Shown: positions 8,529 to 15,631 of the stretch, one piece after another
How the letters are laid out: every line of letters starts with the position of its first letter
Numbering within the stretch: position 1 is the first letter of the stretch
Assembly: GCF_003285015.1 (NCBI RefSeq)
Contig: NZ_QMFB01000001.1
Coordinates: 434,001 to 498,000 of the forward strand
DNA from: Paenibacillus contaminans
GTDB lineage: Bacteria > Bacillota > Bacilli > Paenibacillales > NBRC-103111
Reading direction: 5' to 3'
DNA: 64,000 bases
Made by a program: the position numbers and the translations under genes
Notes under the pieces: model-generated
Databases searched by the model: none
The model's input: the letters and a program-made list of their open reading frames with translations, nothing else
What the model was told of the DNA's origin: nothing

Positions 8529-9878
8529 TTGTTACGAAAAAAGCTGCTGATTGGCGCGTTTCTGCTTGTTTGGCAATTAAGCGCAGTGGACTTGACGCAT
8601 GCCTCCGCTCAGGCCTCCAAAAATGAGAATGAGAGAATCGAGCAGAAGGATAAGCAGATAAGTAAAGCGACGAGCGTAAAAATTACCGACGTTACCAATC
8701 TCCGCAGCGGGGCTGGGCTGGAATACAAAATAATCGGCAAGGCGAAGAAAGGCGAATCGTACCCGGTCATCGGTTCTGAGGGCGAGTGGTACAAAATATC
8801 GCTTCCCGCAGGCGGTAAGGCATATGTCGCAAGCTGGGTGGTAAGCACCGATGTCAAAAGCACCGATACTAAAGGCTCCGATGTCAAAAGCTCTGATACC
8901 AAAAACACCGATACCAAAAGCAACAGCATTTGTTATAGCGACGGCAAGTCTGCTGCTAAAGATGTACAAAGCAGTGCGGCGGGTGGCGGACAAAAAAACG
9001 AGAAGGTTACATCCGTTCATATTACCGACAACACCAACCTGAGAAAAGGACCGGGGACCGACTACGACATTATCGGCAAGGCTAAGCCGGGAGACTCGTT
9101 TCAAATCGTCGGTTCGGACGGAGAATGGTACAACATACAGCTTCCGGGAGGAGGCAAGGCTTATGTTGCGAGCTGGGTTGTGGAAACCAAAGTATCGAGC
9201 CGCGTCGTAAGTCAGTCTTCGTCCGAAAGCGATAAGCAAGCATGCAATGGCAAAGTATATATTTATCATACCCACAATCTCGAATCTTGGAAAAATGTCG
9301 CGAGCAATACGAAAGGCACTTCCTTCGACGATCCTAAAGTAAATATTAGCTTGGTGGGTAAGTATTTGGCTCAGCAGCTGCAGGAAAAAGGAATGCCGGC
9401 CATTGTCGAAGAAGAAGATTTTGCACAAAACTTGAAGGATAAGAAACTGAACTTCGGACAAGCCTATTCCGAATCGCGGAAAGCGGTCAACAAGGCGGTA
9501 GAAGCGAACGACAAGCTGAAATATTTCTTCGACATTCATCGCGACGGCGATGTTCCGCGGGTTAGAACGACGGCTACAATTAACGATAAATCGTATGCGC
9601 GTATTCTTTTCGTTATCGGAACCGCACACCCTAACTATAAGGAAAACAAGAAATTTGCCGATGCGCTGAATGAACGGCTAAACAAGAAATATCCCGGACT
9701 GTCGCGCGGCATTCTGTTGAAAAGCTCCCAGGATGGCGACGGGGAATACAACCAGTCCGTTTCTTCAGGCAGTTTGCTGCTGGAAATCGGAGGCGTAAAC
9801 AACACGCTTGAGGAGAGCTATCGAACGGCAAAAGCGTTAGCTGAAGTTTTCATGGAGTATGATTCGTCACTGAAATAA
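8529..9878 (+). CDS. SpoIIP-type N-acetylmuramoyl-L-alanine amidase with two SH3b domains
   Basis: The product (about 449 residues) begins with a signal peptide or membrane anchor, then an SH3b domain (about 48-105, with TNLRSGAGLEYKIIG), a Ser/Thr-Asp-Lys-rich spacer, a second SH3b domain (about 160-220, TNLRKGPGTDYDIIG), and a C-terminal SpoIIP catalytic domain (about 240-449) with IYHTHNLESW, FFDIHRDG and SLLLEIGGVNNTLEE. SpoIIP cuts peptidoglycan stem peptides during engulfment; SH3b domains bind the cell wall. A TTG start at 8529 is chosen because GGGGGAG precedes it by 8 bases; the GTG at 8490 lacks a ribosome site. Classical SpoIIP lacks SH3b domains, so this may be a vegetative or germination-related paralogue. 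Confidence 0.85.
   Translation: MLRKKLLIGAFLLVWQLSAVDLTHASAQASKNENERIEQKDKQISKATSVKITDVTNLRSGAGLEYKIIGKAKKGESYPVIGSEGEWYKISLPAGGKAYVASWVVSTDVKSTDTKGSDVKSSDTKNTDTKSNSICYSDGKSAAKDVQSSAAGGGQKNEKVTSVHITDNTNLRKGPGTDYDIIGKAKPGDSFQIVGSDGEWYNIQLPGGGKAYVASWVVETKVSSRVVSQSSSESDKQACNGKVYIYHTHNLESWKNVASNTKGTSFDDPKVNISLVGKYLAQQLQEKGMPAIVEEEDFAQNLKDKKLNFGQAYSESRKAVNKAVEANDKLKYFFDIHRDGDVPRVRTTATINDKSYARILFVIGTAHPNYKENKKFADALNERLNKKYPGLSRGILLKSSQDGDGEYNQSVSSGSLLLEIGGVNNTLEESYRTAKALAEVFMEYDSSLK
8851..8926 (+). repeat. short in-frame tandem repeats encoding (T/S)D(V/T)K units
   Basis: About six degenerate 12- to 15-base units built on gatgtcaaaagc/gataccaaaagc encode the hydrophilic spacer between the two SH3b domains. 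Such repeats can change copy number by slippage without breaking the frame. Confidence 0.8.
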
Positions 9879-9889
9879 TTGTTTGTCAT

Positions 9890-9930
9890 GAGGCATTTCG
9901 CACATCGGAGCGAGGTGTCTCTATTTTTTT
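9890..9930 (+). terminator. terminator after the SpoIIP-like gene
   Basis: A 12-bp stem with three G-T pairs (9890-9901 against 9910-9921) is followed by seven T. Confidence 0.75.
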
Positions 9931-10184
9931 ACTGCCCGTTATTAACGCGAACATGCGAAAGCGCATTTCGTTCTTTGCTGGATCAACGCCGACGGAAAGG
10001 CACCGGTAGGATGTGCTTTGGATTTACAAATAGTTGATAATCATTGCCGCATTGTCGACAGGTGGCTAATAATGAGAAAAATTGTTAAAATAACGGTAGT
10101 TGTTTATGGATAATTGACCGCCTTATTGGGCGGCATAAATGTGGGAATCCCTGACGATTCTAAACATACCGATTATTCTTTCAC
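9931..10184. other. non-coding stretch before the RNase Z gene
   Basis: No convincing gene was found here. It holds a small hairpin at about 9946-9970 (ATGCG-AAAG-CGCAT with TTCG/CGAA extension), a 13-codon reading frame at 10072-10113 after an AGGTGG-like site, and a CCGCC-TTATT-GGCGG type hairpin near 10110-10133. None has clear support as a functional element. Confidence 0.4.
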
Positions 10185-10200
10185 GGAGAGGGGATTTCTT

Positions 10201-11133
10201 TTGCAGCTTCAATTTCTTGGAACAAGTGCCGGCCGGCCGACGAAAGAGCGCAACGTTACTTCCATTGTGCTCGCTATGCCTGAACCGCACAATTTTTTTT
10301 GGATGTTTGATGCCGGGGAAGGGACGCAGCATCGGCTGCTTGAAACAAGGCTCAAACTGAACAAGCTTGAACGAATCTTTATTACCCATTTGCATGGCGA
10401 TCATCTATATGGCTTGCCGGGATTGCTTAGCAGCCGAACTTATAATGAAGGCTCGGGGCCTTTGCACGTATACGGGCCGAAGGGACTGCGCAGCTATATC
10501 GAATGCGTGTTTCAAACAAGCAAAACTCATTTGAATTATGAGCTTGAAGTTATCGAAGTAGAGGAAGGACAAATCTTCTCGGATGATAGCTTCACTGTCG
10601 AAGCCGCCGAGCTTGATCACCGGATTCGCTGCTTCGGTTACCGTATCGAGGAGCGGCCGCGGCCCGGGCAATTAAATGTGGACTTGCTTTCCCGTCTTGG
10701 GGTTTTGCCTGGCCCATCGTACGGCAAGCTCAAAAGAGGGGAAGATCTGACGCTGCCGAACGGCCAAATCATTTATTCTTCCGAAGTTGTGGGACAACCG
10801 GTTAAAGGGAGGATCGTGACAATTCTTGGAGATACTTGCCCGTGCGATAATGCGACCAGCTTGGCCAAAGACGCGGATTTGCTGGTTCACGAAGCGACTT
10901 TCGCTGCGGGCATGGAGGAGAAGGCCGCTGCATACGGTCATTCCACGATTCTTCAAGCTGCGCAAATCGCAGCTGATGCGAGGGTCAAGCAGCTCGCGGT
11001 CACGCATTTCAGTTCCCGTTTCGACAGCACCGAGGTTGATGCGCTTATTCAAAGCGTCAACGCCGTTTTTTCGAACGTCGTTGCCGCGCACGATTTTTTA
11101 GAGCTAAGCGTACCTAAGCAAATAACTTCTTAA
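10201..11133 (+). CDS. rnz: ribonuclease Z (tRNA 3'-endonuclease)
   Basis: The 310-residue protein starts QLQFLGTSAGRPTKERNVTSI and carries the zinc motif HLHGDH at residues 63-68, the RNase Z numbering, plus the exosite-containing middle part, GDTCPC and the late THFSSR motif. RNase Z trims the 3' trailer from tRNA precursors in the cytosol. The TTG at 10201 is the start: GGAGAGGGG lies 8 bases before it and it gives the typical N-terminus; the longer in-frame start at 10114 adds 29 non-family residues. Confidence 0.93.
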   Translation: MQLQFLGTSAGRPTKERNVTSIVLAMPEPHNFFWMFDAGEGTQHRLLETRLKLNKLERIFITHLHGDHLYGLPGLLSSRTYNEGSGPLHVYGPKGLRSYIECVFQTSKTHLNYELEVIEVEEGQIFSDDSFTVEAAELDHRIRCFGYRIEERPRPGQLNVDLLSRLGVLPGPSYGKLKRGEDLTLPNGQIIYSSEVVGQPVKGRIVTILGDTCPCDNATSLAKDADLLVHEATFAAGMEEKAAAYGHSTILQAAQIAADARVKQLAVTHFSSRFDSTEVDALIQSVNAVFSNVVAAHDFLELSVPKQITS

Positions 11134-11184
11134 GGGTAGCTACCGTACGGCGATATTCATAACATGAAGCCTGGAGAGGTGCAT

Positions 11185-11863
11185 GTGGTAAATAAACTTG
11201 CTTCCATGCTATTGGGGATGTTATTTTACCGGGCCCCGTACCTTTCTTTTTCGTCTGAAGAGATAGAGGTGTTTGAGAACATATACGCGGAAGCGGCCAG
11301 CAGTCATTCCGAAATTGGTTACGACTGCCGGTTTCCTAAATATCGCTTTCTCCAGTACATATCCGAAACGAAACCCGTAATCTTGCACGGATCGAATAAC
11401 AAAAGCATTCTTGAATTCGAGACCCGGAGACAAACCCTCTTTAATGGTCAATACGTTGAGGCGGTTTTTGCAACAAAGGATGGCATTTGGCCTGTCTTTT
11501 ATGCTGTTTTCGATCGAAGCAAGCTGTCGGGCAATTTTCGAAACGCTTGTTTGAATGTGCGTAACGACAAGCACACCTATTACTTTTTCTCCTTGACGCC
11601 TGAAACAAAGATGAAAAACCCTTGGCAAGACGGTATGGTTTATTTGCTGCCCCAAGAGTCGTTCGAGAATGTAAGCGATTCAATCGTTTTCTTCGATGAG
11701 TGGGTAAGCAAAACGCCGGTTAAGCCTATCGCCAAAATTGCAGTGACGCCTCAAGATTTTTATTTTATTAACAAGGTTTCACGCCATAAGGCGACTGAAT
11801 CGATAATGGCAACATGGTTCCTATATAAGCTTAGAACGAGAGTGGGGAAATTTACTAAAAAAT
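11185..11863 (+). CDS. uncharacterised 226-residue protein with an HGSN motif
   Basis: I do not recognise a named family. The protein carries ILHGSNNKSILEFETRRQT at about 72-90 followed by AVFATKDGIWPVFYAVFDR, a pattern I have seen in unannotated Bacillales proteins, and a tail rich in basic residues. There is no signal peptide and no clear membrane segment. A GTG at 11185 follows GGAGAGG by 5 bases and is preferred; an ATG at 11164 is in frame upstream but lies ahead of that site. The stop codon ends at about 11865. It stands alone, 50 bp after the RNase Z gene and before a terminator. Confidence 0.65.
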
Positions 11864-11871
11864 AAGTGAAG

Positions 11872-11894
11872 AACCGCCGCAGTGCGGTTTTTTT
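11872..11894 (+). terminator. terminator after the HGSN-motif gene
   Basis: AACCGC and GCGGTT form a short stem around CGCAGT, ending in a run of T. Confidence 0.75.
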
Positions 11895-11916
11895 GAATTA
11901 CTTTAGTTCGGGGTGA

Positions 11917-12060
11917 TTACACTCTATTCGGATTTACGAAAAAAACGCCAATACCCTGTTCGAGTGGGCAAAGCCCCTTACGAATATTGTGACTGAAGAA
12001 TTCGCTCACCTTGAGATGATTGCAACGATGGTTTACAAACTGACTGTTTGTAAAATGTAA
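11917..12060 (+). pseudogene. 5' remnant of a CotJC / manganese-catalase-like spore coat gene
   Basis: Frame reading 11917-12060 gives a peptide whose core, TEEFAHLEMIATMVYKLT (codons 11992-12045), matches the metal-binding helix of CotJC-type manganese catalases, including the Glu-x-x-His ligand pair. Just upstream IYEKNAN resembles the CotJC N-terminus (VYEKK), but the intervening 50 or so residues are missing. After the KLT codons the match stops and a stop codon follows at 12058. A second piece of the same family appears at 13240-13284, so the gene was interrupted and eroded. Confidence 0.7.
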
Positions 12061-12253
12061 TCAATTGCTTAATGGAAATTTCGTTTTTGACAAGAAAAAT
12101 TTGTTGGAAATCAAAAATCCTCTTTCCATGAAGAAACAACTTAGAAGAAGGGATTGATTTACTTTGAAAATATATAGATTTTCCTACAGTTTTTTAAACT
12201 CTAGCTATAACTCAGATGCTTATTAGCAGTGCTAGTCATGGAGTCTTTTTCTG

Positions 12254-12457
12254 TTACAAATTTTCCTGTTCTGATTTTGCTAGTCGCCATTCTCGAACAA
12301 AAATATCTGAACCTGTCATAAAAACATTATAAAATTGGTCTAAAAATTCTTCCGTCTCTTGAATAAATGGTTGTATAAATTCATAATCATTGACTTTATC
12401 ATAATTAATTTTTATTGTATCTTTCTTAATTGTTGATTCATCAAAGCTATTATACAT
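12254..12457 (-). CDS. small acidic protein of unknown function (67 residues), possibly a frameshifted continuation of the upstream gene
   Basis: I do not recognise this protein. It is acidic with an alternating polar/aromatic pattern (YEFIQPFIQETEEFLDQFY). Its ATG lies inside the 3' end of the neighbouring 118-residue gene, 46 bp overlapping, without a good ribosome site. Reading a single -1 shift in the run of six A near 12475 would join the two frames into one protein of about 175 residues, so this may be the C-terminal part of a longer ancestral gene. Codon use matches the AT-rich segment. Confidence 0.4.
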   Translation of the reverse strand: MYNSFDESTIKKDTIKINYDKVNDYEFIQPFIQETEEFLDQFYNVFMTGSDIFVREWRLAKSEQENL

Positions 12458-12768
12458 TTGTGTCTCAAATGTATAATTTTTTGCCCCGCAACTTCCTCAA
12501 GAAAGACAAATCCACCAATTGCAAAAGGTCTTCCACATTCATGGCAAGGATAACATTCGACCTCCGCTTCAACTCTCCATTGAGTGTCTTGTCCCCAAAT
12601 ATGCGTTTCAAGTAAACATACAATATTATTCATCACATCAGTGTAATTTCTGTCAGAAATAGCTTTTTCTATATCTCTGCAAATTGCTGGCATTTTTTTA
12701 CGTAAAAGTTCATTCAACGAATTATATAAAATACTCTTTCTTACTTCTATTTTACTGTCTTGGTTCAT
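12412..12768 (-). CDS. small protein with a probable zinc finger, unknown function
   Basis: The 118-residue product is unrecognised, but its second half carries CHECGRPFAIGG followed by HLRHKC, a CxxC...HxxxC-like arrangement that could bind one zinc ion. The first half is helical and charged. GGGGTGAT lies about 9 bases before the ATG. It is the main gene of the AT-rich segment, with no recognisable neighbours. The downstream 67-residue frame overlaps its end; the intact H/C ligand pair argues that this frame is the natural end rather than a frameshift product. Confidence 0.5.
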   Translation of the reverse strand: MNQDSKIEVRKSILYNSLNELLRKKMPAICRDIEKAISDRNYTDVMNNIVCLLETHIWGQDTQWRVEAEVECYPCHECGRPFAIGGFVFLEEVAGQKIIHLRHKCIIALMNQQLRKIQ

Positions 12769-13236
12769 TGTAATCTATCACCCCTAATTCTTCATTATAA
12801 ATCATCGTATTTGAAGAATCTTTCATTTTTCTAAGCTTTTTTCTCCTGAATTACGGCAACCTTGGCGAATGTCATTTGACATTCAGAATTTATTTGAAAA
12901 TGTTGTGTTGAAGGCTCTGCCTTAAAGCTGTTTTGTCACAGACGACAGTCTGTTATTCCTGCAATCAGCCTAAAATTTTGCTTAAATCAGATAAATCCAT
13001 TTGATTGCCTTTGGAATAAAGTTCAAAATATTCATAAATAAAAAAGGAAAATAGCTTCATTGATTCTGCAAGTAAGAAACAGAAATTTGGTGATTAGCTA
13101 AATATCATGGTGGATTCCAGGAATAAGTCTTTAACAACACTGGCGTGACAGCTTGCAAGCAAAGTCTGCAACACGTTTAATCTATACCATTTTGATTTTA
13201 CAACAGTTTAACAGGAAAATCAGGTTGTTTTCAGCT

Positions 13237-13284
13237 AAAAATCATTATGCGGCGCATAATAACGCATTGTTTTATCAGAATGGC
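13237..13284 (+). pseudogene. second remnant of the CotJC / manganese-catalase-like gene
   Basis: Codons 13240-13284 read NHYAAHNNALFYQNG, which matches the CotJC segment HYVNHDSALFYHNAAG that normally follows the KLT helix by about 15 residues. The following GVPWTA portion and the rest of the gene are missing and a hairpin follows directly. Together with 11917-12060 it shows a single gene split by about 1.2 kb and deleted at its 3' end. Confidence 0.65.
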
Positions 13285-13307
13285 AGATCAACAGAAAAAA
13301 ATATTTT

Positions 13308-13337
13308 AAAAGCCCTTCAAAATCGAAAGGCTTTTTT
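13308..13337. terminator. bidirectional hairpin terminator
   Basis: AAAAGCC (13308-13314) pairs with GGCTTTT (13329-13335), with T runs on both strands. On the minus strand it lies 12 bases after the stop of the 57-residue gene and probably ends the DUF3231 operon. Confidence 0.7.
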
Positions 13338-13348
13338 ATACGAATGGA

Positions 13349-13522
13349 TTACTGTCTATACATATTAGTATTTATATGGAAAGTTGGTTGCTGATTATAT
13401 GTAATAGCTCCATTAGTTTGTACAGCTTGTTCCAATTGTTTGCAAAGCTGCGAAACGTGCTGCATTTGCTGCATGGCTAATTGATGTCCGTGCAGTGATT
13501 GTTGAATAACTTTGAAAGGCAT
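13349..13522 (-). CDS. 57-residue Gln/His-rich protein following the DUF3231 gene
   Basis: The small protein begins MPFKVIQQSLHGHQLAMQQ and is rich in Gln and Met, predicted to be one amphipathic helix with a polar tail. It starts 5 bases after the stop of the DUF3231 gene and ends 12 bases before a terminator, so it is the second gene of a two-gene operon. The ribosome site is weak (GAAGTG), consistent with coupled translation. Its function is unknown; a spore or surface role is possible given the neighbouring CotJC remnant but unproven. Confidence 0.6.
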   Translation of the reverse strand: MPFKVIQQSLHGHQLAMQQMQHVSQLCKQLEQAVQTNGAITYNQQPTFHINTNMYRQ

Positions 13523-13527
13523 TTACT

Positions 13528-14046
13528 TTACACTTCAACTAGTTCAGGTCTTTTAACGTGTAATGGAGGAGGCACAAGCCAGCCTTTGTTTTTACTCATT
13601 TCAAGAATTTTCAGGCCTAGAACGGTTTTAGTCGCATGGTACTTGCTGAATAACGCTCCAATATCCTCGCGAATGGCTGTACCTGTGACTTGGCTGCAAA
13701 CGGCCAAGCTAGCTGCCGTATCTGCTGCAATAAGCTCGGCAATTTCGACATCCGTTATTCTGGCTCCGGCAGGAATATCGCTCAACTTGGCTTCCGGTCT
13801 TTCCGGGAGGCTTGGCGAAGGTGAAATTCCATGCTGAATCAGTATCTTGTCGCATTCTTTTATTTCCAGTTCGGATTGATTAATTAGATCGTCCAAAATA
13901 TCCTTGAGGTCTTTATCGCCCGCATGGAAAGAGTATGCCGTATATACGGATTTGCAACCTTTAGATTTTGTAGAGAAAGTCCAAACACTATATATTTCTC
14001 CGTAATGGAGCGGCTCGTCCTTCGGATTTCCGCTCAAGATACCCAT
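13528..14046 (-). CDS. DUF3231 family protein
   Basis: The 172-residue protein matches my memory of the DUF3231 family found in Bacillales: GEIYSVWTFSTKSKG near the start, a helical ferritin-like pattern, ITDVEIAEL and the late part IGALFSKYHATK. The family is of unknown function; many members are duplicated to about 330 residues, while this one is a single copy. Start ATG 14046 follows AAAGGAG by 8 bases; an in-frame upstream extension to 14199 lacks a site. It is followed closely by the 57-residue gene. Confidence 0.75.
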   Translation of the reverse strand: MGILSGNPKDEPLHYGEIYSVWTFSTKSKGCKSVYTAYSFHAGDKDLKDILDDLINQSELEIKECDKILIQHGISPSPSLPERPEAKLSDIPAGARITDVEIAELIAADTAASLAVCSQVTGTAIREDIGALFSKYHATKTVLGLKILEMSKNKGWLVPPPLHVKRPELVEV

Positions 14047-14238
14047 TTCGTCAGCTCCTTTTCGTTTCTGCGTTTTATACAGCGAAGGTGTAATATGCCC
14101 GTAATTACGGAGAGTATCCATATAGCAAACAGCTTCGGTTTGAAAATACCGTAAGTTTACAGTAAACAAAGGGATAAAAACTCCTTGCAAAGATAACATT
14201 AAATTTGAAAGTTAGTTATCATGAAGGAGGAATCGATC

Positions 14239-14547
14239 ATGAACAAATTATCCAAAACATCCCTTGTTCTTTCCTTATGTAGCTTGCTTCTTGCTGCACC
14301 GGCTTTCGCGACAGGAACCGCCATGCCAAACCCGGGTACGACGGGTACGCACACTGCTGCTCCGGGTACAACAACTCAAAATATGACTTCGGTTAACCCG
14401 CCAAGCGGTCATGGTGTAACGGGATATTCGACAAGAACGTATGCGACAACCGGCAATGCGCGAAACAATTGGGGCTGGTTGGGGTTGCTCGGGCTGTTGG
14501 GATTGGCTGGTATGCGTGGCCGGTCGAGAAACCCGGAAAAACAATAA
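14239..14547 (+). CDS. secreted/anchored WGxxGxxG-tailed small protein
   Basis: The 102-residue product has a clear signal peptide (SLVLSLCSLLLAAPAFA, cleavage near residue 25), a Thr/Pro/Gly-rich extracellular stretch, and a C-terminal tail NNWGWLGLLGLLGLAGMRGRSR. The tail (a WGxxGxxG-like glycine/leucine helix followed by Arg) resembles the WGxxGxxG-CTERM type sorting or anchoring signals. Start ATG 14239 is fixed by AAGGAGGAA just upstream. It is monocistronic and divergent from the DUF3231 operon. Function unknown. Confidence 0.75.
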   Translation: MNKLSKTSLVLSLCSLLLAAPAFATGTAMPNPGTTGTHTAAPGTTTQNMTSVNPPSGHGVTGYSTRTYATTGNARNNWGWLGLLGLLGLAGMRGRSRNPEKQ

Positions 14548-14810
14548 GCATGATTTCGGCGCAAAAGTGAAAAAGCAAACCGACGATCCTCGCCGTATGG
14601 GGATTTTCGGTTTTTTGTCGATTGAGAGGGGGTCAAGCCGGATAACCATTCAGGTGGAGAGATACGAATATCACATGGCTTATTTTCAAAAAAAGGAAAA
14701 TACATATAGGAGTTAAATTAATATTGTCATGGAACATTCCGCTGAACGGGATACAAGTAATCCACGAAGGAATGATTTCACGAGCTCAACGCATGGGGAG
14801 GACATTCATT

Positions 14811-15497
14811 TTGAAAAAAGCCGTCTTTTTCGATTTGTTCGAAACGTTGATTTCAGAGTATGACGATGGAAAAAGAAAAGCCCCGCGCTCGACGCATTTC
14901 GTAGAACGGCTTGGCATTGAAGCGAAACGATTTGAAAACGAATGGAGGAAAAGACAAGAGAAAAGGATGGATGGAACGTATGCGGACTTCCCTTCTGTTT
15001 TAAGGGACATATTTAACGAGCTTGGACACGCTGTTAGCGAAGAAACGATCGAAAAGCTGCATCAAGAGCGCATACTTTCAAAATCCAAACCCTTCAAAAC
15101 CATAGATCATCGCATTTTGAGTATGTTGGAACAAATCAAACGGTTAGAACTAAAAATCGGGCTGATAAGTAATTGTACGCCGGAAGAAGTCATGGGTTGG
15201 CAATCGTCGGCATTGGTTGCGTATTTTGACGATGCCGTTTTTTCTTTTGACGTGAAAGCGGCAAAGCCTGATCCTACTATTTACCGGATTGCTTGCGATA
15301 GAATAGGCGTTGCTCCTTCGGATGCTTTTTTTGTTGGAGACGGGGGCTCTAATGAGCTGAACGGGGCTTCAGAAGCCGGAATGTCCGCTTACCATGCTAC
15401 GTGGTTTATTCCTGAAATCAGGAACCTTACTATTACGGGGTATGCCAAACTGGCCGAACCATCCGATCTAATTGGCATCATTAATGGCGTTAAATAA
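14811..15497 (+). CDS. HAD-superfamily hydrolase
   Basis: The 228-residue cytosolic phosphatase-like protein has HAD motif I FFDLFETL (nucleophile Asp about 8), motif II SNCT near 117, motif III Lys in AAKPDPTIY near 154 and motif IV FVGDGGSNE near 177. It has an alpha-helical cap after motif I, like the YjjG/phosphoglycolate-phosphatase type. TTG 14811 is preferred since GGGGAGGA is 8 bases upstream and this start places motif I at the N-terminus. The substrate is not predictable. It stands alone, followed by the lacI-type gene 130 bp away. Confidence 0.85.
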   Translation: MKKAVFFDLFETLISEYDDGKRKAPRSTHFVERLGIEAKRFENEWRKRQEKRMDGTYADFPSVLRDIFNELGHAVSEETIEKLHQERILSKSKPFKTIDHRILSMLEQIKRLELKIGLISNCTPEEVMGWQSSALVAYFDDAVFSFDVKAAKPDPTIYRIACDRIGVAPSDAFFVGDGGSNELNGASEAGMSAYHATWFIPEIRNLTITGYAKLAEPSDLIGIINGVK

Positions 15498-15562
15498 GCG
15501 GCGATACAACTATGAGAGCGAGAAATAGGGGATCCGGATTAGAATTAGTGAATGATATGTAA

Positions 15563-15591
15563 TTGACAAAAAAGTGCTTTCGCTTTAATAT
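15563..15591 (+). promoter_or_regulatory. promoter of the lacI-type gene
   Basis: Perfect TTGACA (15563-15568), 17-base spacer and TAATAT (15586-15591). A 14-bp palindrome begins 7 bases downstream, well placed for autorepression. Confidence 0.8.
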
Positions 15592-15597
15592 GACTAA

Positions 15598-15611
15598 TGA
15601 ATACGTATTCA
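15598..15611. promoter_or_regulatory. LacI-type operator, copy 1
   Basis: Perfect 14-bp palindrome TGAATACGTATTCA with a central CG, as usual for LacI-family operators. An identical copy lies at 16656-16669, before the aldehyde dehydrogenase gene. Confidence 0.8.
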
Positions 15612-15631
15612 AACTAATTGCAGGTGATGAA

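Larger units (their letters stand above)
12046..13239. other. AT-rich segment splitting the CotJC remnant
   Basis: The 1.2 kb between the two CotJC pieces is clearly more AT-rich than its neighbours and carries two small minus-strand genes. I could not find terminal inverted repeats, a recombinase or a convincing target-site duplication, so the mode of insertion is unknown. The part from 12769 to 13236 holds no gene I can support; it has an 18-bp palindrome at 12867-12884 (GAATGTCA-TT-TGACATTC) and a small CAGAC-GACA-GTCTG hairpin near 12938. Confidence 0.5.

Noticed and set aside
8851..8926. Possible CRISPR-like short repeats
   Set aside because: The units are in-frame codon repeats with no spacers of constant length.
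8577..9629. 350-codon open frame on the minus strand
   Set aside because: It lies antisense to the SpoIIP-like gene, whose SH3b and SpoIIP motifs are unmistakable, and has no ribosome site.
10072..10113. 13-codon leader-like frame before the RNase Z gene
   Set aside because: Too short and no attenuator structure accompanies it.
13244..13260. Perfect palindrome ATTATGCG-G-CGCATAAT that looks like an operator or a dif/Xer arm
   Set aside because: It falls inside codons NHYAAHNN of the CotJC remnant, so the repeat is explained by coding sequence, and the second Xer arm is missing.
14568..14615. Possible terminator after the WGxxGxxG gene (ATCC...GGAT with nearby T run)
   Set aside because: The stem is only four to five pairs and the T run is not adjacent.
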